NCBI RefSeq assembly: GCF_002150035.1
Contig: NZ_NETS01000007.1
Span: forward strand, 186,001 to 250,000
Origin: Leptospira venezuelensis
GTDB taxonomy: Bacteria > Spirochaetota > Leptospiria > Leptospirales > Leptospiraceae
Direction: 5' to 3'
DNA: 64,000 nt
Shown in pieces: positions 8,329-17,086 of the stretch. Position 1 is the first letter of the stretch; each line of letters opens with the position of its first letter. The notes under the pieces were generated by a model, which was not told the DNA's origin, did not search any database, and saw only the letters and a program-made list of their open reading frames with translations. Both the position numbers and the translations under genes were made by a program.

Positions 8329-9879
8329 TTAACGTTTTCCTTTTTTGCGAGAAGGTCCACCGGAACTGGAACCAGAGCTGGAACCTTTTTTACTTCCGCT
8401 GCTGTTGCTACTGCCACCACGGTGGAATCGATTGGAGTTTCGATTTTTATCCTTATGATCCCGTTTTCCTTTCTGATTTGATTTTCCTCCAAAACGTCTG
8501 TCTCGGTCATTACGGGAGGAATTTTCCTTTTCTCTGAAACCTCTTTGGTCTTGGTCGAAACGTACGTCCGAGTCGAATTTTTCCGACTTCTCCGCAAGTG
8601 CCAATTTAAAAAGTGCAGCTGCTAAACGTTCTGCAGGAACTCCTTCAGAGGTGAGTTTCTTTACAAGTTTGGAATATTCAGAAACATCTCCTTCTTCCGC
8701 AACTTCTTTAACTATATGAGAAAATTCCAAAAATTTCTTCTCGGTTAGTTCTGCAATATCAGGAACTTTTCCGAGTTCCATTTCGAATTCGTGATCTTCT
8801 CTGATCTTGCGTAATGTTCTAAATTCTTTATTGGAAACAAAACTGAGTGCGAGTCCTTTTCTTCCGGCTCTTCCTGTTCTTCCGATACGGTGAACATAGT
8901 CTTCAGAGTCTCTTGGGATATCGTAATTGACTACTGCTTCTACATCGCTTACATCAATTCCTCTTCCGGCTACGTCTGTTGCCACAAGAACGGTAACTAA
9001 TCCTGAACGGAATCCGGACATTACCTTATTCCTTTGGTTTTGGGAAAGATCTCCATGTAATCCTTCTGAGAATACACCTTTGGACTTCAGAAATTCTACA
9101 AGTTCATCCACTCTGACTTTTGTATTACAAAATACTAATGATGCTTTAGGAGTGTGGAATTCTAAAAGACGGATTAAAGCTTCAGATTTGAGGCCTTCTC
9201 TCATTTCGAAATAGATCTGTTTGATCTTTGGTCTGTCCGCTTTTCCACCTGTAACATCTACGATCTTAGGAGAATTTTGGAACTTTTTAGTGATTCCCAT
9301 AACTTTTGCAGATAGAGTTGCAGAGAATAGGATTGTTTGTCTTTCTTCCGGAACTTTTGCGAGGATGATTTCCATATCCTCTAAAAATCCCATGTCTAAC
9401 ATTTCGTCAGCTTCGTCCAGGATCACCATTTTGATCTCTCTTAGATCCAAGGTCTTTCTGTCCATATGATCCATGGTCCTTCCTGGAGTTCCAACGATCA
9501 CTTGTGGTTTTCTTTTTAATGCCTTGAATTGTTTGGTGATATCATCTCCACCATAGATTGCGACAACTTGAAAATCTTCTTTATATTTTCCTAATTTTCT
9601 ATATTCTTCTGCAACTTGAACTACCAATTCTCTGGTAGGACAGAGTACTAGTACTTGTGGAGATTGTTCTCCTTCTTCTAATATTTCTAAACTTGGAATT
9701 GCAAATGCTGCTGTTTTACCGGTTCCAGTTCGGGAATGACCGATTACATCTTTTCCGGAAAGAATAAGAGGAATTGCCTCGGATTGAATGGAAGAAGGTT
9801 CAGTAAATCCAAGATCGGATACTGCGTTTAGGACGTCCTCGGATAGCCCGAGTTCATTAAAGGTTTTTTTGGGTTTCAA
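8329..9879 (-). CDS. DEAD-box ATP-dependent RNA helicase
   Basis: 516 residues from the chosen TTG start. All core motifs are present: Q motif (GFTEPSSIQSEAIPL), Walker A as SRTGTGKT (AQTGTGKT is commoner), PTREL, TPGR, DEAD at about 155-158, SAT at about 186-188, and HRIGRTGR in the second RecA domain. The last 110 residues are basic, rich in Arg, Lys, Gly and Ser, and likely disordered RNA-binding sequence as in RhlE/CshA/DeaD types. It should remodel RNA during ribosome assembly or decay, often in the cold. A GTG at 9915 gives 12 more residues. However, AGGAG (9886-9890) lies 6 bases before the TTG at 9879, and family members start at this point (KTFNELGL), so TTG is preferred. Confidence 0.92.
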   Translation of the reverse strand: MKPKKTFNELGLSEDVLNAVSDLGFTEPSSIQSEAIPLILSGKDVIGHSRTGTGKTAAFAIPSLEILEEGEQSPQVLVLCPTRELVVQVAEEYRKLGKYKEDFQVVAIYGGDDITKQFKALKRKPQVIVGTPGRTMDHMDRKTLDLREIKMVILDEADEMLDMGFLEDMEIILAKVPEERQTILFSATLSAKVMGITKKFQNSPKIVDVTGGKADRPKIKQIYFEMREGLKSEALIRLLEFHTPKASLVFCNTKVRVDELVEFLKSKGVFSEGLHGDLSQNQRNKVMSGFRSGLVTVLVATDVAGRGIDVSDVEAVVNYDIPRDSEDYVHRIGRTGRAGRKGLALSFVSNKEFRTLRKIREDHEFEMELGKVPDIAELTEKKFLEFSHIVKEVAEEGDVSEYSKLVKKLTSEGVPAERLAAALFKLALAEKSEKFDSDVRFDQDQRGFREKENSSRNDRDRRFGGKSNQKGKRDHKDKNRNSNRFHRGGSSNSSGSKKGSSSGSSSGGPSRKKGKR

Positions 9880-10064
9880 AGATTGCTCCTGGGATATCTC
9901 CGTGTAAATTTTCACGGTGTCCCTACGATTGTGCCTGTCTGGCTAAGAGCTTGGATCTTTGTAGAATGAATGGTCCTACTTAAACATAAAGGAAAGATTT
10001 AGGCTCTAGTATCGTTTCTTCCATGAATTCAAAACCGCTTATGCAGCATAGCATTAAAGGTCTT

Positions 10065-10823
10065 TTATTCCTTTCGAACCTTCATATATTTCAACTTTAA
10101 CTTAGTAGGAAACTTTTCAATCGCATATCTAAGCATGGTCCTGGGCATCTTATGGGCATGTTTATCTAAAAAGTCAGTCTCCGGTTTAAGACTTCTATTA
10201 CCAACTTCTCTTAGCATCCAGCCCACAGCTTTATGAATTAGATCTTCTTTATCCGTTAAGAGGTTTTCGGAGATCTTTAAGGTGTCTTTAAAGTCTCCTT
10301 TGCGAATAAATGCATAAGTGGAAATGATTGCGACCCTTCTTTCCCACATATTATTCGATTTAACGAGTTTGTATAGGATGTCTCTTTTCTTATCTAAAAG
10401 ATAATCACCGATCATTTCTCTGGAACTTAGATCTACGATATCCCAATTATTCACGTATTTTAAGTTTTTTAAATAGAATAAGTGCAGTTCCTTACGACCT
10501 CCTTCAGGCGTTTTTTGGAACTTCTCGCAAAGAATAAAAAATCCTAAAAGTCTTTCTTCATGGTACGTTGATTTTACGATTTTCTGAAGTTCAGACAAAG
10601 GAAGTCCCTTGTATAATTTGGAAATTTTGCGTAAAGGTGGGACCTTTATTCCTAGGAATAGATCACCCTCTCCATATTGACCCTTTCCTGTTTTGAAAAA
10701 TCGGGAGAGTATTTCGACTGCTTTTGGATCGGCGAGTTTTCGGACTTCGCGGGTCACGTCTTCCGCCTTGGAATTTTCTCCTCCTAATAATTTCTTTGGA
10801 ACCGGTGATTTAGATTTAGGCAT
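10065..10823 (-). CDS. alkD: AlkD-like DNA alkylation repair glycosylase (HEAT-like repeats)
   Basis: 252 residues from the ATG at 10823. The family signature AVGWMLREVGNR and a run of paired helices (HEAT-like repeats) are present. Residues matching the AlkD DNA-binding cleft are visible: Trp and Asp in NNWDIVDLSS, Arg in WERRVA and Trp in GWMLRE. AlkD removes bulky or positively charged N3- and N7-alkylpurines without flipping the base. A TTG at 10859 would extend the frame by 12 residues. A very good promoter (10862-10890) lies only 3 bases upstream of that codon and would start transcription inside the extension, so the ATG is the likely start. No strong ribosome site is visible. Confidence 0.9.
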   Translation of the reverse strand: MPKSKSPVPKKLLGGENSKAEDVTREVRKLADPKAVEILSRFFKTGKGQYGEGDLFLGIKVPPLRKISKLYKGLPLSELQKIVKSTYHEERLLGFFILCEKFQKTPEGGRKELHLFYLKNLKYVNNWDIVDLSSREMIGDYLLDKKRDILYKLVKSNNMWERRVAIISTYAFIRKGDFKDTLKISENLLTDKEDLIHKAVGWMLREVGNRSLKPETDFLDKHAHKMPRTMLRYAIEKFPTKLKLKYMKVRKE

Positions 10824-10861
10824 GGGACAAAATCTAATTTTGTCAGAAGGGGAGGGCAAGC

Positions 10862-10890
10862 ATTATAGAAGGATAAATGTCATGTTCCAA
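10862..10890 (-). promoter_or_regulatory. Sigma-70-type promoter of alkD
   Basis: Read on the minus strand: TTGGAA (10890-10885), exactly 17 bases, then a consensus TATAAT (10867-10862). The -10 box ends about 38 bases before the ATG at 10823. Confidence 0.75.
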
Positions 10891-10930
10891 ATTCCGGTTT
10901 TTGGGCTTGCCAGTTAGGAGGTCCAACAAA

Positions 10931-10945
10931 TCCTAATTATTAGGA
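10931..10945. promoter_or_regulatory. 15-bp palindrome upstream of trhO
   Basis: TCCTAAT, a central T, ATTAGGA. It lies 15 bases before the trhO ATG and its right arm supplies the AGGA that may serve as ribosome site. It lies beyond the alkD -35 box and could be an operator between the divergent genes. The function is inferred from symmetry only. Confidence 0.35.
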
Positions 10946-10960
10946 AAGATCTGCTCTCAT

Positions 10961-12010
10961 ATGAAACATAAACCTCTTCATAATATTTATAGTAAGGATA
11001 TTTTAAAGAAAAAGATAGAGGCAGAGGACTTCCAGCGTACTACTATTTCCTTTTATAAATATGTGATTTTAGAAGATCCTAACCTTCTCCGTAATGAACT
11101 ATATAGAGAATGGGAATCTTTGGGAGTTTTGGGAAGGATCTATCTCGCAAGAGAAGGGATCAATGCTCAATTATCAGTGCCTGAATTCAATTTTCAAAAA
11201 TTCAGAGACTCAATAGATGCGAGAAAAGAATTCAAAGATGTTCCATTCAAGGTTGCAGTAGAACAAAAGTCGTATTCATTCTTAAAATTGGACATCCGAG
11301 TTCGCAATAAGATCGTGGCAGATGGTCTTGCAGATGATACTTTTGATGTAACGAATGTAGGTACCCACTTAAACGCCGAAGAATTTAATAAAAAATTAGA
11401 ATCTTCCGAAACGATTGTTGTGGATGTTCGCAACCATTATGAATCAGAAATAGGTCATTTCGAAGGAGCGTTACTTCCTCAAGCGGATACTTTTAGAGAA
11501 GAATTACCTTTGATCATAGACCTTCTTCATGATAAAAAGGATAAAGAAATCATAATGTATTGCACCGGCGGGATCCGGTGCGAGAAGGCTTCCGCTTATC
11601 TTAAACATCATGGATTTCAAAATGTATATCAGTTACATGGCGGAATTATTTCTTACGCTTCTGAAATTAAAGAGAAGGGATTGGACTCCAAGTTTAAGGG
11701 AAAAAATTTCGTGTTCGACGCGAGACTCCAGGAAACTGTGGGAGAAGAAATACTAAGTGAATGCCACCAGTGTGATCAAAAATCCGCAAGGCATATCAAT
11801 TGTGCAAATCCAGCCTGTCACATTCTATTTATCCAATGTGAATCTTGTGCAGAAAAATTCGATAATTGTTGTTCTACCGAATGCCAAAAGATTGCAGCTT
11901 TGCCTCCAGAAGAGCAGAAAAAACTAAGAAAAGGTAAAGCGGCTTCTAACCAACATTTTTCCAAATCAAAAATCAGACCTAAGGTTTTCGAACTTTACAA
12001 AGGAAAATAA
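10961..12010 (+). CDS. trhO: tRNA uridine(34) hydroxylase TrhO, rhodanese-like
   Basis: 349 residues, the usual length for TrhO (YceA). It has an N-terminal acylphosphatase-like domain (FYKYVILEDP to LAREGINAQL), then a rhodanese domain (TIVVDVRNHYESEIGHF) with the active-site loop CTGGIRCEKA (Cys201). The C-terminal Cys-rich tail (ECHQCDQKS, CANPAC, CESCAEKFDNCC) probably binds zinc. TrhO uses O2 to hydroxylate U34 of tRNAs, the first step towards 5-methoxy- or carboxymethoxyuridine, and so widens wobble reading. It is transcribed divergently from alkD. The identification is firm. Confidence 0.95.
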   Translation: MKHKPLHNIYSKDILKKKIEAEDFQRTTISFYKYVILEDPNLLRNELYREWESLGVLGRIYLAREGINAQLSVPEFNFQKFRDSIDARKEFKDVPFKVAVEQKSYSFLKLDIRVRNKIVADGLADDTFDVTNVGTHLNAEEFNKKLESSETIVVDVRNHYESEIGHFEGALLPQADTFREELPLIIDLLHDKKDKEIIMYCTGGIRCEKASAYLKHHGFQNVYQLHGGIISYASEIKEKGLDSKFKGKNFVFDARLQETVGEEILSECHQCDQKSARHINCANPACHILFIQCESCAEKFDNCCSTECQKIAALPPEEQKKLRKGKAASNQHFSKSKIRPKVFELYKGK

Positions 12011-12049
12011 GTCGGATCATTCTTATTTTCCGGGGAAAAATTTAGACAT

Positions 12050-12072
12050 CTTGTAATATTTTTAATTACAAG
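12050..12072. promoter_or_regulatory. Inverted repeat upstream of the dioxygenase gene, candidate operator
   Basis: CTTGTAAT (12050-12057), a 7-base spacer and ATTACAAG (12065-12072), 26 bases before the ATG. The arms match perfectly. The size and AT-rich spacer resemble operators of dimeric winged-helix repressors (MarR or HxlR type). No such gene is adjacent, so the regulator would be elsewhere. Confidence 0.45.
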
Positions 12073-12097
12073 GAGTCTAATAACAAAGAAGGATATT

Positions 12098-12865
12098 ATG
12101 CAGAAATTACCGGTATTTTTTGTAGGCCATGGAAGTCCAATGAACGCTCTCGGTCCAAATCCGTTAGCCGACACCTGGGCGGAATCTACCAAAGATTTTC
12201 CGGAGCCTAAGGCAATCTTAAGTATTTCTGCTCATTGGTTTACTAGAGGAACATACGTAACCTCTAATCAGTCTCCTCCTACCATTCATGATTTCTACGG
12301 ATTTCCTCAGGAATTATTTGATGTACAATATTCTGCGCCTGGAGATCCAAAACTCGCAGAAGAACTTTCTAAGTCCAAAGATGCACAAGTGATCCAAGAT
12401 GATTCTTGGGGATTGGATCACGGAACTTGGAGTGTGCTTCGAAACATGTATCCAAAGGCAAATATTCCAGTAGTTCAATTGAGTTTGGATGCGACCAAGT
12501 CTGGTGAATGGCATTACGAATTTGCAAAGTCTTTGTCCAAGTTGAGGGAACAAGGTGTGCTTGTCTTGGGAAGTGGGGATTTGGTCCATAACTTACGTCT
12601 TTATGATTGGAAAAACCAAGATAAAGCTCACGACTGGGCATTGGATGCTAATGAAACCTTCAAGGACCTAATCCAAAAAAGAGATTGGAAGAGTTTAGCA
12701 AATTACCAAAAATTAGGAACTGCTGTACAGATTGCCATTCCGACTCCTGAACATTATTTTCCTATGTTATATGCATTAGCTTTGGCAGGAGAGAAGGAAG
12801 AGATCCATTTTTATAATGATATCATCCAGAGTTCGGTATCGTTAACTAGTATGAAAATTAATTAG
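12098..12865 (+). CDS. ygiD: DODA-type extradiol aromatic ring-opening dioxygenase (YgiD-like)
   Basis: 255 residues, the normal family length. The start PVFFVGHGSPMNAL is typical. Candidate metal and active-site histidines are His11 (GHGSP), His46 (SAHWF), His108 (LDHGTW) and His164 (LVHNLR). Bacterial YgiD cleaves L-DOPA at the 4,5 position, but the physiological substrate is usually unknown. AAGGA lies about 5 bases before the ATG. An inverted repeat upstream (12050-12072) suggests control by a small-molecule sensor. The 3' end overlaps the convergent isomerase gene by 8 bases. Confidence 0.88.
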   Translation: MQKLPVFFVGHGSPMNALGPNPLADTWAESTKDFPEPKAILSISAHWFTRGTYVTSNQSPPTIHDFYGFPQELFDVQYSAPGDPKLAEELSKSKDAQVIQDDSWGLDHGTWSVLRNMYPKANIPVVQLSLDATKSGEWHYEFAKSLSKLREQGVLVLGSGDLVHNLRLYDWKNQDKAHDWALDANETFKDLIQKRDWKSLANYQKLGTAVQIAIPTPEHYFPMLYALALAGEKEEIHFYNDIIQSSVSLTSMKIN

Positions 12866-13463
12866 GGACGTTCTTTAAAAAAGCGATCGCATCTTCTAAA
12901 CGATCGTCTCCCCAGAATAATTCTCCGTTTGCAATAAAACTGGGTGCTCCAAATATTCCGAGCTTCCTGGCTTGTTCTGTATTTTCCCTGAGTTTGTTTT
13001 TGTTTTTTTCCAATTCAGAAGAGGAGAGTATATTTTCCGGATTTTGGTCCAAGGATCGTAAGAGCTCAGAAAGAATAGTGACATCTGAGATGTCCAAATT
13101 TTTAGAGAATTCTACTTTAAAAACTTCTAATATAAAATCGTAGATCCAAGGTTTATCTAGATTTGCGATCGTGATCCGAGCCGCTTTCAGACCGTTTTGA
13201 GGAAAAATATCGGGTTTAGAAAAAGGAAGCCCATATTTTTTGGTCCTTCTCTCTAAATCCTTCCACATATACTTTCCCTTTGTGGGAAAAAGATTAAAAG
13301 GAGAATCGGACATTCCTTGGTCTTTAAAAATTGGTCCGAGCAAAAAAGGTTTCCATTCTAATTGAATACCTTCTTTGTCTGCTAACGATTTGATCCTTCC
13401 CACTGTTAAGTAAGAATAGGTGCTAGCAAATTCAAACCAGAAGGAAAGAACAGGCTTTGGCAT
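12858..13463 (-). CDS. 2-hydroxychromene-2-carboxylate isomerase-like protein (DsbA/thioredoxin fold)
   Basis: 201 residues of the DsbA-like kappa-GST family. The start LSFWFEFASTYSYL matches the family pattern F-x-F/D-x-x-S-x-Y-S-Y. WKPFLLGPIFKDQG, AARITIANL and GIFGAPSFIANGELFWGDDRLE are all characteristic. Known members convert hydroxychromene carboxylate in naphthalene breakdown using glutathione; many homologues have unrelated or unknown substrates. There is no CxxC motif. The ATG overlaps the stop of the upstream BASS transporter gene by one base (TAATG), so the two are co-translated. The dioxygenase on the other strand could belong to the same aromatic pathway, but this is inference. 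Confidence 0.82.
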   Translation of the reverse strand: MPKPVLSFWFEFASTYSYLTVGRIKSLADKEGIQLEWKPFLLGPIFKDQGMSDSPFNLFPTKGKYMWKDLERRTKKYGLPFSKPDIFPQNGLKAARITIANLDKPWIYDFILEVFKVEFSKNLDISDVTILSELLRSLDQNPENILSSSELEKNKNKLRENTEQARKLGIFGAPSFIANGELFWGDDRLEDAIAFLKNVPN

Positions 13464-14362
13464 TAAGTTGTTTTTTCTCTTCCCCAGATAGCAGCTAAGA
13501 AAAGTCCGCTAATCAAATGCCATACCCCCCACCAAGCAGCGATGAGTGCCATAGATCCTATTCCTTGAAAGAATGTAAAAATTAAGATAAGACCAAGTCC
13601 AGAGTTTTGGAGTCCGGTTTCTAAGGAGATTGTTTTTCTTTCTTTATGAGCAAGACCTGCGATCCAAGAGGCAAGATATCCTACTGTCAACGCCGATCCG
13701 TTATGAAGAAGTACAAGCCAAAACAAAATCGGTCCGAACTCGACGAAAGATCTCCAGTTACCAACAAATGCAATCAATATAAAAACACCCAATAGAACTG
13801 TAGATCCAATTCTCATCGGTTTTTTTAAAGAAGACGCAACCTTTGGTAGAAAATGATTCGTTAAAGCTCCTAAAACTAAAGGTAAGACCAATATTAGAAA
13901 AATAGAAAGAAATACATCTGCCGGATTTAAGCTGATCTCTTTTAATCTGTCTGCAGCAGGAGAATATAGTTTTCCCCAGAAGAAAAAGTTAAATGGAGTA
14001 AAGAACCAAGCAAGGACTGTCGTGGTTGCAGTTAGCGAAATGGAAAGAGGAACATTTCCTTTTGCGAGCAGACTGATAAAATTGGACATATTCCCGCCAG
14101 GACAAGCTGCCACTAAAATCATTCCAAGAGCTAAACCCGGATGAGGTTTTAGAATATAAAGTAATCCTACTGTGATTGCGGGTAATAATACTAATTGGGA
14201 GAAGAGACCAACAATGGCTGCTTTAGGCTGTTTTCTTAAATTTGTAAAATCAGCGATGGTCAATTCTAAAGAGACCCCATACATGATGAGTCCAAGACAA
14301 ATATTCAAGACAAAGAGTCCACCTGGACTGAAATTCAATCTGACTAAATCGTAATCTTGCAT
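13463..14362 (-). CDS. Bile acid:sodium symporter family (BASS) transporter
   Basis: 299 residues with about nine or ten hydrophobic helices. The N-terminal LNICLGLIMYGVSLEL, the ACPGGNMSNFISLLAKGN motif with its sodium-site residues, and ETGLQNSGLGL near the C-terminus identify the SBF/BASS fold. These transporters move organic anions with Na+; bacterial substrates vary (bile salts, pantoate, oxo acids). AAGGA precedes the ATG by about 5 bases. It is co-translated with the HCCA-isomerase-like gene, so an aromatic or organic acid is a reasonable but unproven substrate. Confidence 0.88.
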   Translation of the reverse strand: MQDYDLVRLNFSPGGLFVLNICLGLIMYGVSLELTIADFTNLRKQPKAAIVGLFSQLVLLPAITVGLLYILKPHPGLALGMILVAACPGGNMSNFISLLAKGNVPLSISLTATTTVLAWFFTPFNFFFWGKLYSPAADRLKEISLNPADVFLSIFLILVLPLVLGALTNHFLPKVASSLKKPMRIGSTVLLGVFILIAFVGNWRSFVEFGPILFWLVLLHNGSALTVGYLASWIAGLAHKERKTISLETGLQNSGLGLILIFTFFQGIGSMALIAAWWGVWHLISGLFLAAIWGREKTT

Positions 14363-14426
14363 GTATTTCCTTCGGCAGACGAGTCGTCCGCCGCGTTTAA
14401 TATTTTAGATTTTTTTAAACTATATT

Positions 14427-15554
<1,128 letters not shown>

Positions 15555-15662
15555 AAAGGCTCTCCCGTTAGAGAATGAAAACTTTTATAAAACTGTAGAA
15601 TGGAAAGGCAAGTCTTTTCATTTCCATCTTGATTCGGTGGCTTCTTCTAAAATAGGTATACC

Positions 15663-16096
15663 GTGAGTTCTATTAAAATTCGTTGGGAAGATTCTTGGGT
15701 GGAGATGGCATGGTTTTGCTATCTCTGTAACGGAGACTATGAATATCTGGGTGTTCCCGACCCAAAACTAAGATATAGCTTCGAACATTGTGCAGAAATC
15801 ATCCAACTCGTAGATGAACTTGGTTATCAGAATATTCTTCTTCCTTCTTCTTACCAAACAAACGGAAGTCCTTTATTATACTTCGTGGAATTTCAGAAGA
15901 CTCAAGACGGTTATGCGCAGAATACTGCGATGTTTTTTTGATGTGGCCCGAAACTGAAGATAGATTCGCAGACAAATGTAAAATATTCGTAGAAAAAGTT
16001 TTGCCCCTTATCAAAACAGTTTCATTACCGAAAGCCCAAGGAAGAATTCCGGAAAGAGAACCGGTCACTCCTTTAACAACTGGAGAAAGAAAATGA
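15663..16096 (+). pseudogene. Remnant of a luciferase-like FMN-dependent monooxygenase (SsuD-type)
   Basis: The first frame (15663-15941, 92 residues) contains NGDYEYLGVPDPKLRYSFEHCA and IIQLVDELGYQNILLPSSYQT, typical of the N-terminal part of the alkanesulfonate monooxygenase / LLM flavoprotein family, which is normally about 350 residues. It then passes into LLYFVEFQKTQDGY and stops. A second frame (15941-16096) encodes about 51 residues that look like the family C-terminus (DRFADKCKIFVEKVLPLI). Around 250 residues of the TIM barrel are missing and the parts are in different frames, so this is an internally deleted, frameshifted gene. Its last codon overlaps the start of the aldo/keto reductase gene. 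Confidence 0.72.
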
Positions 16097-16998
16097 AAAT
16101 TTCACTTTCTAATGAAGGCCCAAGTTTTTCCAGATTCGTTTATGGTTGTTGGAGATTACACTCAGATCCAAAGGGATCAGGCACCGATCGAATTTTAGAA
16201 AAGATAGAAGTTTGTCTGGATTCCGGAATAGATACTTTTGATCATGCGGATCTATATGGCGAATACGGAAACGAAGAGAGATTCGGCTTAGCATTAAAGT
16301 CTAAGCCTGGGTTAAAAGATAAGATCAAGATAGTGACTAAGGCTGGAATTCAGCTTCCGGGGCCAAATCGTTCAGGAATTTCAGTAAAACATTATGATAC
16401 TTCTGGTAAATATCTAATAAGCTCTGCTGAAAATTCATTAAAAAAGCTAAATGTAGATAAACTAGATCTGCTCTTAATCCATCGACCTGATCCTTTGATG
16501 AATGCAGACGAGGTTGCTAAAACTTTTAGATCCCTGAAAGAAAGCGGCAAAGTTCTATATTTCGGAGTTTCGAATTTTACTCCTTCGCAATTTTCACTTT
16601 TGCAATCTAGATTGGATTTTCCTTTGGTTACAAACCAAGTAGAGTTTCATCCATTTTATCCTGATCCTTTGGTGAATGGAGTATTTGATCAGGCCCAAGA
16701 ATTAAATATTAAGCCTATGATTTGGTCTCCCACGGCAGGCGGTAGGATCTTCCGACCTAAAACCGAACAAGAAACTGTTTTATATAAAACATTAGAAGAG
16801 CTGGCAAAGAAGAAGAATGTAACTATAGATGCAGTATTATTCTCCTGGTATCTCTATCATCCTGCACAATTGGTCCCAGTTTTAGGGACGAACGAACCGG
16901 ATCGAATCAGATCGGCGATTAAATCATTTCAAGTTCAGTTAGAAAGAGAAGAATGGTTCCAAGTTTTAGAAGCTGGAACAGGCAAAAGAGTTCCTTAA
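16093..16998 (+). CDS. Aldo/keto reductase (YdhF-like)
   Basis: 301 residues, a full (beta/alpha)8 reductase. The catalytic tetrad is visible: Asp50 and Tyr55 in DTFDHADLYG, Lys83 in VTKAGI and His130 in LLIHRPDPL. GVSNFTPSQ and VTNQVEFHP follow as in E. coli YdhF, and the NADPH-binding C-terminus has LVPVLGTNEPDRI. It would reduce aldehydes or ketones with NADPH in the cytoplasm. GGAG lies upstream inside the pseudogene tail, and the ATG overlaps that gene's stop, so the two were once translationally coupled. Confidence 0.9.
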   Translation: MKISLSNEGPSFSRFVYGCWRLHSDPKGSGTDRILEKIEVCLDSGIDTFDHADLYGEYGNEERFGLALKSKPGLKDKIKIVTKAGIQLPGPNRSGISVKHYDTSGKYLISSAENSLKKLNVDKLDLLLIHRPDPLMNADEVAKTFRSLKESGKVLYFGVSNFTPSQFSLLQSRLDFPLVTNQVEFHPFYPDPLVNGVFDQAQELNIKPMIWSPTAGGRIFRPKTEQETVLYKTLEELAKKKNVTIDAVLFSWYLYHPAQLVPVLGTNEPDRIRSAIKSFQVQLEREEWFQVLEAGTGKRVP

Positions 16999-17086
16999 TA
17001 TAAAAAAATGACCATATAAGAAATTTCTAATTAGAATATAATACTTATATTTATACTGCTCGTTCGATATCAAAACGGAGAACCAA

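Noticed and set aside
9880..9915. GTG start at 9915 adding 12 residues to the helicase
   Set aside because: The TTG at 9879 has a perfectly placed AGGAG and matches the family N-terminus.
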